A stretch of DNA of 53,760 nucleotides. It comes from Chitinophaga pinensis. Lineage in GTDB: Bacteria; Bacteroidota; Bacteroidia; Chitinophagales; Chitinophagaceae. The position numbers and the translations under genes are program-made. The first letter of the stretch is position 1; every line of letters begins with the position of its first letter. The notes beneath the pieces were generated by a model that was not told the origin of the DNA, did no database searches, and saw only the letters and a program-made list of their open reading frames with translations. This document shows positions 25,781 to 34,583 of this stretch, one piece after another. The stretch covers positions 1 through 53,760 of the forward strand of contig CAMDVD010000019.1 of NCBI GenBank assembly GCA_945878115.1. Reading direction: 5' to 3'.

Positions 25781-26977
25781 CTAATAATTTTCAGCTACCA
25801 GTTCGCCTTTGAAGGCTTTTTGGATGAGGGCTTGGAAAAGGTTTTCTGTAGTTTCTATTGATTCCAAATCAATGTCCTTTTGCTTAAAAACATTATTAAT
25901 TTTTTGCTCAAAATCATTTTGTAAATTAATTGGAGGAACTATTATTTCAAATTGTTCTAATTGTTCTTTTGTAATGGCTTCCATTACAGCTCCACCGCCA
26001 GAACCAACGCCTAATAAATTTGTCTTTACACTATTGGAAACTAGCAAATGATTTAAAAATATAGGATTCAAAAATTCTGTTTTTGCTCGAATTATTGCAA
26101 CGTGTTGATTCACTCTAGCAGGCAATAATTCATCAGGTACGATTGAGCATCTACAAACAGAAGCTCCAGTAATATTAAATAGTACATCTTTTGACATGAC
26201 TTCAACATTATTGAGTTTTGATGCTTGAGCATTATCAATGAATGCTAAGTCCTTCCATTTAAATGAAAAGTCATAGACATTCATACTTCTAATTAATGAG
26301 ATACCCTTTGCTTTATAAGCTGTTTTTCCTCCAGTTGGAGTTGCACCACTACCAATTTTAGTTGTAATACTTTTTAATTTTTTCACCTCCCAACCCTTCT
26401 CATTCTTCACTGGGTCTCCAAACATATCAATAAAAATAGCTTGTGCCAGTTCATCGTATTTTTTGAGCAGGGCTTGGTCTTTTCGTTTTAAGGCATCGGC
26501 TGCATCCAATATTTCGGCAATGCGTTTTTGGATGGGTAGTGGGGGGAGGGGGATTTCTAAATCATTAATGAACCCTTTTGAAATGTGTTTTAGCCCTGCT
26601 CCTTTAAATCCCTCTTCAAGCAAGTTAATATTACCAAAGAGATAATAAAATACAAACTTAGGAAAACAAATAGTTTCGTCCTTCGCAAATACTACTAAGC
26701 AATCCGTTGAAACAGAAAATGGACTTTCACAATAATGAATGCTTGCATTACCACCAGTTCCAAAGATTAAACTTGTTTTATCAAAAGTATATTCGTTAAG
26801 ATATTTACTTAAAACAGAACTTGAAGTATAAAATGGATATTCACCTTCTGTTAAGCCATCTCCGGCTTTAATCCTTGATTTGTTTTCGTATTCAAATAGA
26901 CCACCAAACTTTATTTTCTTAATACTCATACCAACATCGTTTTTAACTGTTTCCATTAGTTTTTCTAGCTGTTCCAT
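25781..26977 (-). CDS. hsdS: type I restriction-modification specificity subunit
   Basis: The 398-residue protein shows the two-half architecture of HsdS. A first target recognition domain (about 17-150) ends LEIPLPPLPIQKRIAEILDAADALKRK, the conserved helix. A second domain (about 195-350) has the matching FEIIVPPINLQNDFEQKI. It decides which split DNA sequence is methylated and cut; the sequence recognised cannot be predicted here. The start at 26977 overlaps the upstream DUF1016 gene by 13 bases. The gene is full length, without frame damage. Confidence 0.94.
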   Translation of the reverse strand: MEQLEKLMETVKNDVGMSIKKIKFGGLFEYENKSRIKAGDGLTEGEYPFYTSSSVLSKYLNEYTFDKTSLIFGTGGNASIHYCESPFSVSTDCLVVFAKDETICFPKFVFYYLFGNINLLEEGFKGAGLKHISKGFINDLEIPLPPLPIQKRIAEILDAADALKRKDQALLKKYDELAQAIFIDMFGDPVKNEKGWEVKKLKSITTKIGSGATPTGGKTAYKAKGISLIRSMNVYDFSFKWKDLAFIDNAQASKLNNVEVMSKDVLFNITGASVCRCSIVPDELLPARVNQHVAIIRAKTEFLNPIFLNHLLVSNSVKTNLLGVGSGGGAVMEAITKEQLEQFEIIVPPINLQNDFEQKINNVFKQKDIDLESIETTENLFQALIQKAFKGELVAENY

Positions 26978-28101
26978 TTGATTAGTTCGTTGTTGATAAA
27001 AGCTTCGAGTTGTTCTTTTTTGGGAAGTTCCAAAAGGTATTTCGATACAAATAGATGGTTGTCCATACTGGCGGTGGCAAATTCCACCAGTGCATTATTT
27101 TTGTTGGTTACAAGCAAAATACCTACCGTAGGGTTGTCGTCTGTTTGCATTTCTTTGGCTTTGTAGTAGTTTACATAGGTGTTTAGTTGCCCAATGTTGT
27201 GGTGGTTAAAATCTTCTACTTTCAGTTCTACCAGCACATGGCATTTGAGGATGCGGTGGTAAAATACCAGGTCGATAAAAAAGTATTCATCGCCTATTAA
27301 AATTTTCTTTTGGCGGGCTTCGAAGCAGAATCCATGCCCCATTTCCATCATAAAATCTTGTAGATGGTCGAGCAGGGCTGTTTCCAGATCACTTTCTTCT
27401 ACTGCATCTTTGGTTTTTAATCCCAAAAACTCAAAGGCATACACCGATTTTACAATGTCGGTTGGGTTGGCCGTTTCCGCTTTTTGCTTCACGATCTCGC
27501 TCAGCAATTCGGACTTGGCACTCAAGCCACTTCGTTCGTAATACAGGCTGTTTATTTGGCGTTTCAGTTCACGCACACTCCAACTGCTTTTGATGCATTG
27601 GATTTCGTAATAAGTACGTTTGAGATTGTCGTCAATCCGTATCAATTGTTCGATATGGGTATAAGACAATTGTTGTACAATTACCTCTCCTTTTAATTGA
27701 AATTCAGCCAGTTGAAATTCGGTGGTCAGTGACCCCCAAATTGAAAGTTGTTCATTTTTTATTTCGTTTCCCGATTCGGTGGTCAGCGACCTCCGAATTG
27801 GATTCAACTGCAATTGTTGCACAATTAAAGGTTGAATTTGAGGATAAAATAAATAGAATTGCCTGAAATTGCGAAACGTACGCTCATCCATCCCTTTTAT
27901 GGCGGTACAATGTTTGGCAAGTTTTACCAATAGTTTATCGCCATACTTCGCCCGATCTTCACCCTTTTGTTCAAACTCCACTATATAGCATCCAATCAGC
28001 CAGTTTCTTAATGTTAGCGATACATTTACTGCCTTGTTAGCTTGCTGCTGAAAGTGGCTATGGGTGAGCTCTATAGAATTGACTAATATTTCGAATTTCA
28101 T
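26965..28101 (-). CDS. DUF1016 (YhcG-type) PD-(D/E)XK nuclease-fold protein, intact
   Basis: The 378-residue protein has an N-terminal DUF1016 helical part (LRNWLIGCYIVEFEQ, GMDERTFRNFRQFYLFYP), LSYTHIEQLIRIDD, SSWSVRELKRQI and FEFLGL. The nuclease core is complete: FFIDLVFYHR with D277, HVLVELK with E292 and K294, then GQLNTYVNYY. Family members are often placed inside type I restriction operons; their exact role is not settled. Start and hsdM stop share ATGA (28101-28098), and its stop overlaps the hsdS start. Around residues 101-127 there is a Gln-rich stretch with SLTTE twice. It is the reference for judging the deletion in the sister gene at 24645. Confidence 0.92.
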   Translation of the reverse strand: MKFEILVNSIELTHSHFQQQANKAVNVSLTLRNWLIGCYIVEFEQKGEDRAKYGDKLLVKLAKHCTAIKGMDERTFRNFRQFYLFYPQIQPLIVQQLQLNPIRRSLTTESGNEIKNEQLSIWGSLTTEFQLAEFQLKGEVIVQQLSYTHIEQLIRIDDNLKRTYYEIQCIKSSWSVRELKRQINSLYYERSGLSAKSELLSEIVKQKAETANPTDIVKSVYAFEFLGLKTKDAVEESDLETALLDHLQDFMMEMGHGFCFEARQKKILIGDEYFFIDLVFYHRILKCHVLVELKVEDFNHHNIGQLNTYVNYYKAKEMQTDDNPTVGILLVTNKNNALVEFATASMDNHLFVSKYLLELPKKEQLEAFINNELIKWNS

Positions 28102-29561
28102 GCCAACATCGCTTTTAACTGGTTCAATAATTCAGCACGTTCTTTATCCAAAGTTTCAATTTGACTAATAATGACCGATGGCTTTTCGTAGGTTTTTTCT
28201 TCATACACCACTTCTTTGTAGCGGTTTATACTGAGGTCGTATTTGTTGGCCTGTATTTCGTTTACAGGCACCATAAAGCTTTTGTCTGTTCGGCTGCGGT
28301 TGCTTTCAGCTTTCAGGTTGTGGTATCGGTTTATTATGTCAGCTATGTCGTTGGCCTCAATGGGTTGGCGTTTGTCGTCCAAGCTCAAACCATCTGCTTG
28401 CATATCGTAAAACCAAACATTGTCCGTACCACCGCTGTTGGTTTTGGTAAATACCAATACGGCAGTGCTAACTCCTGCGTAAGGCTTGAATACCCCACTC
28501 GGCATAGAGATAACGGCTTGCAGTTTTTGGCTATCTATGAGCTCTTTGCGAATTTGAAGGTGGGCTTTACTGCTGCCAAAAAGAACACCATCGGGTACTA
28601 TCACGGCAGCTCTTCCACCCAGTTTCAATCCTTTTAATATCAAAGCCAAAAACAGTAATTCGGTTTTTTTGCTATCTACCACCGCAAGTATTTTGCCATC
28701 TACTGCTTCTCTGTCCAAACTTCCTTTAAACGGAGGATTGGCCAATACCAAACTTGCTTTTTCGGTAAAACTTGTGTTGGCTTCACTCAGTGCATCTACA
28801 TCTATTAACTGCGGGTTTTCAATGCCGTGCAACATCAGGTTCATACCTCCGATGCGTATCATGGTAGGGTCAAACTCCATGCCCATAAACATCTTATCCT
28901 GAAAATGTTTTTTGACTGAATCCGTATATAATTCTTTCTCGAAATGCTCACGCACATATTCTCCGGCAACCGTTAAAAACCCTGCTGTACCGCAACTGGG
29001 GTCGCAAATCACGTCTTCCAATGTAGGTTCCACCATGTCCACCATCATGCGTATAATGTGGCGAGGAGTGCGGAACTGTCCGTTTTGTCCTGCACTGGCT
29101 ATTTTGCTCAACAGGTATTCATACACATCACCCTTGGTATCACGGTCAACCATATCAATGTTAGAAAGCATCTCCACTACTTGTGCCAATAGCCTGGGAG
29201 TTGAAATCATGAATGTGGCACCTTTCATAAACTTGCTAAAGGCCGCACTGCGGTTGCCCACATTTCGAAGAAAATCAAAGACCCCCTGGTCTTTGGTAAA
29301 CATGCGATGCATCACTTCGGGATCCATATTTTTAAAATGGCTCCATCGCAATTCATTTTCTTCGATGGTATAAAGTGGATCTTCAATTGGCTGTTTTAGC
29401 AAATTGGCTTTTGATTCCTTCTGCGTTTGCAACTCATCTAATCTGCGTAAAAAAAGCAAATAGGTCATTTGCTCAATAACAGTAATGGGGTTAGTTACAC
29501 CACCGCTGTGGAAGGCCAGCCATACTTTGTCTATTTGTGATTTTAAATCTCCTGTTATCAT
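28098..29561 (-). CDS. hsdM: type I restriction-modification DNA methyltransferase
   Basis: The 487-residue protein has the HsdM N-terminal helical domain (1-130; TNPITVIEQMTYLLFLRRLDE) and an N6-adenine methyltransferase domain. Motifs: GQFRTPRHI (161-169), the S-adenosylmethionine loop DPSCGTAGFL (187-196) and the catalytic NPPF (275-278). Two copies pair with HsdS to methylate host adenines, protecting the site from HsdR. The gene starts 3 bases after the DUF262 gene and overlaps the next by ATGA. Length and motifs are normal. Confidence 0.97.
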   Translation of the reverse strand: MITGDLKSQIDKVWLAFHSGGVTNPITVIEQMTYLLFLRRLDELQTQKESKANLLKQPIEDPLYTIEENELRWSHFKNMDPEVMHRMFTKDQGVFDFLRNVGNRSAAFSKFMKGATFMISTPRLLAQVVEMLSNIDMVDRDTKGDVYEYLLSKIASAGQNGQFRTPRHIIRMMVDMVEPTLEDVICDPSCGTAGFLTVAGEYVREHFEKELYTDSVKKHFQDKMFMGMEFDPTMIRIGGMNLMLHGIENPQLIDVDALSEANTSFTEKASLVLANPPFKGSLDREAVDGKILAVVDSKKTELLFLALILKGLKLGGRAAVIVPDGVLFGSSKAHLQIRKELIDSQKLQAVISMPSGVFKPYAGVSTAVLVFTKTNSGGTDNVWFYDMQADGLSLDDKRQPIEANDIADIINRYHNLKAESNRSRTDKSFMVPVNEIQANKYDLSINRYKEVVYEEKTYEKPSVIISQIETLDKERAELLNQLKAMLA

Positions 29562-29564
29562 AAT

Positions 29565-31397
29565 TTAATTTAGTTGCTCGTTTAAGCGGTTAACATTCCA
29601 TATTTTTTTTGCCAGTTCCTCATATAATTCTTGTCTTTCGAGCAATGCTTTTTTATCAAAAGAAGGGTATGCTTTGAATTGCAAATTTTCAGCTTCAAAG
29701 AAACGCTTAAATTGTGGGTTGTTTTGATAGCAGTCGCTGTTTAATGATTTTGCCAGTAAATTTTCACCAAAATAAATCGGTAGCTTTTTATCAAATGTTA
29801 AATCGTTCAAACTTCTGTTCTTATCCATTGGCAAAAGCAGTAAGCCGCCAAACTTGTTACGGTGCTTATCAAATGTTTCCTTTTCAGGGTACTCGGCTAC
29901 AAACCAATCGTGGTGGTCGCAAATGATGTGTTCAATATCATAAGGGTTTTTAATTTCCCTATTGATATAGTTATTGAAATTAGAAGGAATGCCACTTTGT
30001 GTTTCAATGTAATCAGTAACACGAGAAAGGATATGAAGCATGTATCGGATAGTCCAACCATTCAAGCGGAATTCATCAATGGTTTCCAATTGAAATTCCA
30101 TTCCCGTAATTTCTTGTTTACATACATCTAACAAATCAGGCAGTGGTTTTCTTCTGATTCTTTTAGAAAGCATAAAAACATTGTAAACAATGGAAGAATA
30201 GTCAACGGTTTTGTAATTGAAAATTCTACGAGTGAAGTATAAATCCAAAAAGCAAGAAACCAATTTTATTTTTTTGTCTGATTCTTCTTTGGTTTCCGAA
30301 GGGTCAATCGCAGCAAGAATTAATTGATATTGAAGAGTGAAGTTTCTGTCGGCATTATAGAAAACATATTCAAAGCCTTTTGTAAGGGTCAGAGAATACT
30401 TTTTTAAGTCAAGGTAAATCTGACTGAACTTATCAAACTGTTTTAAAACAAAGTCTTCAAAGTCTTTGCTCTTCACCAATTTCATTTGCGTATTGTGTTC
30501 CCTAACCCATTTATGAAAGGCAGTACCAATAATATCAAAATCGCCTGGCAAGGCGTTTTTCTTTCTTTCTCTTATTGTTTCTGCGTATTGAGAACGAATC
30601 CAGTTTTTAATAAAATCGCTTTCTTCCTCCTTGCCTAAACCTTTTAATTCAAGTATTCTTTTTTTCCAAAGGTCGTTTGCTTGTTGTCGAACACTATCAT
30701 TTTCAATTTTACTCAATAAATATCCTTTCAACATTTCGGTTGGTGTTAAACTCAACCCTCTGTCGTTCATTGAAACGAATATTTTGTGAGCATCTTGCTC
30801 TGTTTGAGCCACAATTCGAATGAAGTCTACATTGTCAATAAGCCAGTCCTTGAAAATATCCAATGCCGCTTTAGGCAAGGTGTCATTCATTATTGCTTTA
30901 ATGTCTGCGTAACGATTGTAGATATTGCGTATAGTTTCCGAATGTTTCGTAACATCCATGTACTCATCCTGAAGTAATGCGTTCATTACATCATAGCGTT
31001 CTGGCATTTCAGGCACATGAATATTGAAAGTCTTTGTTCCGGCTTTTTTAGAATAAATCAGTTGAAGTACTTCTGCTCTTTCTTCTTCGTCTTCCAACTG
31101 ATGATACAAATAAATAAGCAGCAGTGTTAATGAAGTTAAGCGTTGTTGTCCATCAATAATTGCGTTATCGTCAGCGGTCAAAACTATAGACCCCATGAAA
31201 TAATAGCCATACTCCAATACTTTTCCTCTTTCGTCTTGGTCGGAATAAAACTCAAAGAATTCTTCGGTCAAGTCGTCAATGAGTTCTTCAATTTGTTTTG
31301 TCTGCCATTGGTACTCACGCTGGTAGTAGTGAATTGTATATTTAACTCCTGTAAATAGCTCTCTGATTGTCTTTGGTGTTCCGTCAATTTTTTTCAT
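29565..31397 (-). CDS. GmrSD-like DUF262/DUF1524 protein
   Basis: The 610-residue protein joins a DUF262 domain at the start (QREYQW 26-31 and DGQQRLTSL 82-90, the ParB-like NTPase motifs) to a C-terminal DUF1524 domain with an HNH-type nuclease pattern (DIEHI 487-491, then HRNKFGGLLLLP and NRSLND). The same order occurs in GmrSD, a modification-dependent type IV restriction enzyme that attacks glucosylated hydroxymethylcytosine DNA. I infer phage defence, possibly against modified DNA that escapes the type I system. It is the first gene of the island operon, 3 bases ahead of hsdM. Confidence 0.87.
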   Translation of the reverse strand: MKKIDGTPKTIRELFTGVKYTIHYYQREYQWQTKQIEELIDDLTEEFFEFYSDQDERGKVLEYGYYFMGSIVLTADDNAIIDGQQRLTSLTLLLIYLYHQLEDEEERAEVLQLIYSKKAGTKTFNIHVPEMPERYDVMNALLQDEYMDVTKHSETIRNIYNRYADIKAIMNDTLPKAALDIFKDWLIDNVDFIRIVAQTEQDAHKIFVSMNDRGLSLTPTEMLKGYLLSKIENDSVRQQANDLWKKRILELKGLGKEEESDFIKNWIRSQYAETIRERKKNALPGDFDIIGTAFHKWVREHNTQMKLVKSKDFEDFVLKQFDKFSQIYLDLKKYSLTLTKGFEYVFYNADRNFTLQYQLILAAIDPSETKEESDKKIKLVSCFLDLYFTRRIFNYKTVDYSSIVYNVFMLSKRIRRKPLPDLLDVCKQEITGMEFQLETIDEFRLNGWTIRYMLHILSRVTDYIETQSGIPSNFNNYINREIKNPYDIEHIICDHHDWFVAEYPEKETFDKHRNKFGGLLLLPMDKNRSLNDLTFDKKLPIYFGENLLAKSLNSDCYQNNPQFKRFFEAENLQFKAYPSFDKKALLERQELYEELAKKIWNVNRLNEQLN

Positions 31398-31423
31398 TTA
31401 TAAAATATTATTTACAAGAGGTA

Positions 31424-31455
31424 CAAAATACGAATTCTTTCCCTGTGCGTTGGCA
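31424..31455 (-). promoter_or_regulatory. possible promoter of the defence operon
   Basis: On the minus strand TATTTTG (31430-31424) lies 26 bases upstream of the first start codon, with a TTTTTTTGCC run about 20 bases further up. It resembles the Bacteroidota -7 element TAnnTTTG but is one base shorter. The match is weak. Confidence 0.2.
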
Positions 31456-31534
31456 AAAAAATGGCTCTTTTGGTTTTGCGAAGGGTCGGCTTGTGTGCCA
31501 GGCAAAACCAAATGTGCCATTTGTGCGGATGGCT

Positions 31535-31712
31535 AAAAGAAATTTTAAAAAATGCGAAGGGAGGGCTTTTTCTTTTTTTTCTGTCACTTGTCCCAAAAGC
31601 AAAACACGGTCAGTTAGAAATTCTGTCCGCTTGGTCGATATGGTCTGTATGTCGAGTCCATTTTTAGTCATTGTTTGGTCGTGTCGTCTGTCTTTTTAGC
31701 ATTGGTGGTAAC
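31535..31712. repeat. right inverted-repeat element of the defence island
   Basis: AGCATTGGTGGTAAC (31698-31712) and AAAAGAAATTTTAAAAAATG (31535-31554) are the inverted counterparts of the left element at 21118-21220. The spacing is longer here (178 against 103 bases). A minus-strand frame 31408-31671 crosses the element; its product shares only the HFLKFL core with the left side and looks like a by-product of the repeat. The rest of 31398-31846 shows nothing I can name. Confidence 0.6.
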
Positions 31713-31846
31713 TTACTTATAACCGAAACAAACTTTCGAGTTCTAAATATCGAATATCGCAGATAATCTTGGCTAAGTAAGTATTTTTCAAAAATAACTA
31801 ATTTGAATGTATAATGTGTAGAACAAGGAATTTATCTTTAGTATAT

Positions 31847-32404
31847 CTAATACCCCAAACTAACCATAATTTGCTCTAGGTTTCTTTCTTTTTCTGCATC
31901 ATAATTTTCATTCAATCGTATGCCATTTAATCTTGCCCAACTTAAATAATAAGCAGCTGTAATTGGGTTCTTTAATTCCTTTACAATATCGTAGCAATTG
32001 GTGTTCAATTGGCGATTAATAATTTTCACCAGCAGTCTGCCTTGCGTAATGTTTAAGCTTGACAATTTATCTTCAAAATTTGCCTTCACTTCTTGCTCTC
32101 TCGATTTAATATATTTTCTTTTATTCCTTCTATTCATGTCTTGTGTTGCCATATCAATGTCATGAAAGGTCTTCACAGCCACTAATGCGTAAGGCAAAAC
32201 CATTTTCACATAGTGCTTCATTTGGTTATAATTATACCGCATCGTATCATTGACAAATATTCTTGTACTCACAATTTTTGCTTCATTTAATTCAACCATA
32301 TATTTTGGTTCATTGCTATTTGTACTGTCTGTAAGCACCGGAAATAACTGTTGACCAAAACAAGTATTACTGCATAATAATAAAAGGAAGAAAATATTTT
32401 TCAT
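31847..32404 (-). CDS. DUF4294 family secreted protein
   Basis: The 185-residue protein has a signal peptide (FFLLLLCSNTCFGQQ), then the DUF4294 body: IVSTRIFVNDTMRYNYNQM, LPYALVAVKTF, a basic NRRNKRKYIKSREQE stretch and LSSLNITQGRLLVKIINRQ. The family is confined to Bacteroidota and has no known function. The protein should be periplasmic or on the outer leaflet. The gene is divergent from the alpha/beta hydrolase gene. It marks the return to host-type genes right of the island. Confidence 0.8.
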   Translation of the reverse strand: MKNIFFLLLLCSNTCFGQQLFPVLTDSTNSNEPKYMVELNEAKIVSTRIFVNDTMRYNYNQMKHYVKMVLPYALVAVKTFHDIDMATQDMNRRNKRKYIKSREQEVKANFEDKLSSLNITQGRLLVKIINRQLNTNCYDIVKELKNPITAAYYLSWARLNGIRLNENYDAEKERNLEQIMVSLGY

Positions 32405-32495
32405 TGAATAAAAGTATATTCTGTAAATTTAGTTTTTACTCTCCTTTATTTGATACAAAATATTCGAGTAGCTGTTGTAAGTTTGTTAACTATTT

Positions 32496-33350
32496 ATGGA
32501 TATTGAAAAACTGAATTACGCCCAACTCCAACATGACATACAAATTGCATACACAGACAATAACCAGCAAGGAAAACCTTGTTTGCTCTTCATACATGGC
32601 TTAGCCAATTATCTTTCGGTGTGGCATTGGAATATCCTCGAATTACAAAATCATTACCGATGTATTGCCATAGACTTGCCTGGCAATGGCCATTCCAGCC
32701 GAACCAATTGCAATTATGGCATTCCTTTTTTTGCAGAAATCGTTGTAGAATTTATTGCCAAGTTGGATTTAAAAAATGTAATTTTAGTTGGTCATTCCAT
32801 GGGTGGGCAAATTGCATTATTTACAGCCCTGCATCATGCAGACAAAATTGACAAATTAATTCTCTTTGCCCCAGCTGGTTTTGAATACTTCAGTGCACAT
32901 GAGGCCATGCTTTTGAAAAGCGCAATGACATTTGGTAATTTCATGGTATTAGATGAAATGCAAATCACCCAAAGTATTCAGCAGGCATTTCACCAACAAT
33001 CGACAATTGCAAATAAAATAATTGAAGACTTACATGTCATTATTCAAAAAAACAATAGGACTCAATATAGAAAAATGCTGGATCAATGTATCCACTCCAT
33101 GTTAGAAATGCAAGTATTTTCTGCGCTGAACAAAATCCAACACGATACATTAGTATTCTTTGGCGAAAATGACCAACTCATTCCAAATCAATTTCTCCAT
33201 GCAACTACGCCGAAAGCAATTGGAGAAAAAGCGGTCAAACTCATGCCTAATGCACGATTGATCACTTATCCGGCCACTGGGCATTTTGCGCAAATAGAAA
33301 GAGCAAAAGAAGTGAATTTGGCTATGCAAAAGTTTATTCAAAACCGTTAA
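32496..33350 (+). CDS. alpha/beta-fold hydrolase
   Basis: The 284-residue protein has no signal peptide and should be cytoplasmic. The oxyanion-hole motif FIHGLANY and LPGNGHSS come first, the nucleophile elbow is GHSMGGQ (S101), the acid is probably the Asp in FFGENDQLIP and the His is in PATGHFAQIE. Substrate is unknown: the fold covers esterases, haloperoxidase-like and C-C hydrolases. The gene lies just upstream of mreB with a 159-base gap, so it is not clearly part of that operon. Confidence 0.9.
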   Translation: MDIEKLNYAQLQHDIQIAYTDNNQQGKPCLLFIHGLANYLSVWHWNILELQNHYRCIAIDLPGNGHSSRTNCNYGIPFFAEIVVEFIAKLDLKNVILVGHSMGGQIALFTALHHADKIDKLILFAPAGFEYFSAHEAMLLKSAMTFGNFMVLDEMQITQSIQQAFHQQSTIANKIIEDLHVIIQKNNRTQYRKMLDQCIHSMLEMQVFSALNKIQHDTLVFFGENDQLIPNQFLHATTPKAIGEKAVKLMPNARLITYPATGHFAQIERAKEVNLAMQKFIQNR

Positions 33351-33509
33351 GAATGCTATTTTATTTAGGCTAAAGCAATCCATTTTATCAAAATAAAATA
33401 AGGTCGGAAAAAATATTTTAAAAGGAAAGGATAAAATTTTTATTTTACAAATAATATCTTCTAACTTCGCTGATATTTCACATTTAGGTGATTATCACTT
33501 TCACAGCCC

Positions 33510-34532
33510 ATGGGATTATTCAACTTTTTTACTCAAGATATAGCCATTGATTTAGGCACTGCCAATACATTAATTATACATAATGATCAAGTTGTCGTAG
33601 ACGAACCTTCTATCGTAGCCGTTGACAGGACTACCAATAAAATCATAGCCGTTGGAAAACGCGCCATGATGATGGATGGCAAAGTCCACGAAAACTTAAA
33701 AACAATTCGCCCATTAAAAGACGGTGTAATCGCTGATTTTAACGCAGCAGAAGGAATGATAAGGGAAATGATTAAATTGATTTACCCAAAGAAACCCCTT
33801 TTCGCTCCAAGTTGGCGTATGGTCATTTGCATTCCTTCATCCATCACAGAAGTTGAAAAACGTGCCGTTAGGGATAGTGCCGAACAAGCTGGCGCTAAAG
33901 AAGTCTATATGATACATGAACCAATGGCTGCGGCTTTGGGAATCGGTATTGATGTAGAAGAACCAACTGGTAATATGGTTATTGATATTGGTGGTGGCAC
34001 AACAGGCATCTCCATTATTTCATTATCTGGTATTGTATGCGATGAAAGCATTCGTATCGCAGGGGATGAATTTACTGCAGATATTATTGAAGCCATGCGT
34101 CGTTATCATAGCTTATTGATTGGTGAACGTACTGCCGAACAAATAAAAATTCAAGTAGGCAGTGCATTAAAAGAATTGGATAATCCTCCAGATGATGTGG
34201 CTGTAAATGGCAGAGATTTAGTGACTGGTATTCCAAAACAAATCATGGTTTCTTATCAAGAAGTGGCTGACGCATTAGATAAATCGGTATTCAAAATAGA
34301 AGAAGCTGTTTTAAAAGCTTTAGAAAAAACACCCCCAGAATTAGCAGCGGATATTTTCCGTCGTGGCTTGTATTTAACAGGTGGTGGTGCACTTTTACGT
34401 GGATTGGATAAACGAATTGCACACAAAATAAAATTACCTGTACATGTTGCAGATGATCCTTTACGTAGTGTTGTACGTGGTACTGGAATGGCTTTGAAAC
34501 ATGTCCACAAGTATCCATTTTTAATGCAATAA
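33510..34532 (+). CDS. mreB: rod shape-determining protein MreB
   Basis: The 340-residue actin-like ATPase carries the phosphate loops DLGTANTLI and IDIGGGTTGISI, the MreB signature MIHEPMAAALGIGIDVEEP and YLTGGGALLRGLD. It forms membrane filaments that guide sidewall synthesis, so the cell is probably rod-shaped or at least elongates. It starts the mreBCD cluster. A TAACTTCG at 33462-33469 could be a degenerate -7 box. Length is normal. Confidence 0.97.
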   Translation: MGLFNFFTQDIAIDLGTANTLIIHNDQVVVDEPSIVAVDRTTNKIIAVGKRAMMMDGKVHENLKTIRPLKDGVIADFNAAEGMIREMIKLIYPKKPLFAPSWRMVICIPSSITEVEKRAVRDSAEQAGAKEVYMIHEPMAAALGIGIDVEEPTGNMVIDIGGGTTGISIISLSGIVCDESIRIAGDEFTADIIEAMRRYHSLLIGERTAEQIKIQVGSALKELDNPPDDVAVNGRDLVTGIPKQIMVSYQEVADALDKSVFKIEEAVLKALEKTPPELAADIFRRGLYLTGGGALLRGLDKRIAHKIKLPVHVADDPLRSVVRGTGMALKHVHKYPFLMQ

Positions 34533-34583
34533 GCATATCCTTCTGTCTTTTAATACCTAGTAGAACATTGTAAAGAGTACTTC

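Noticed and set aside
31408..31671. 87-residue minus-strand frame at the right island edge
   Set aside because: It coincides with the inverted-repeat element, and only the HFLKFL core is shared with the left side. It is better explained as noncoding repeat.
21317..31712. Prophage or conjugative element
   Set aside because: No integrase, structural, relaxase or transfer gene is present; only defence genes lie between the flanking repeats.
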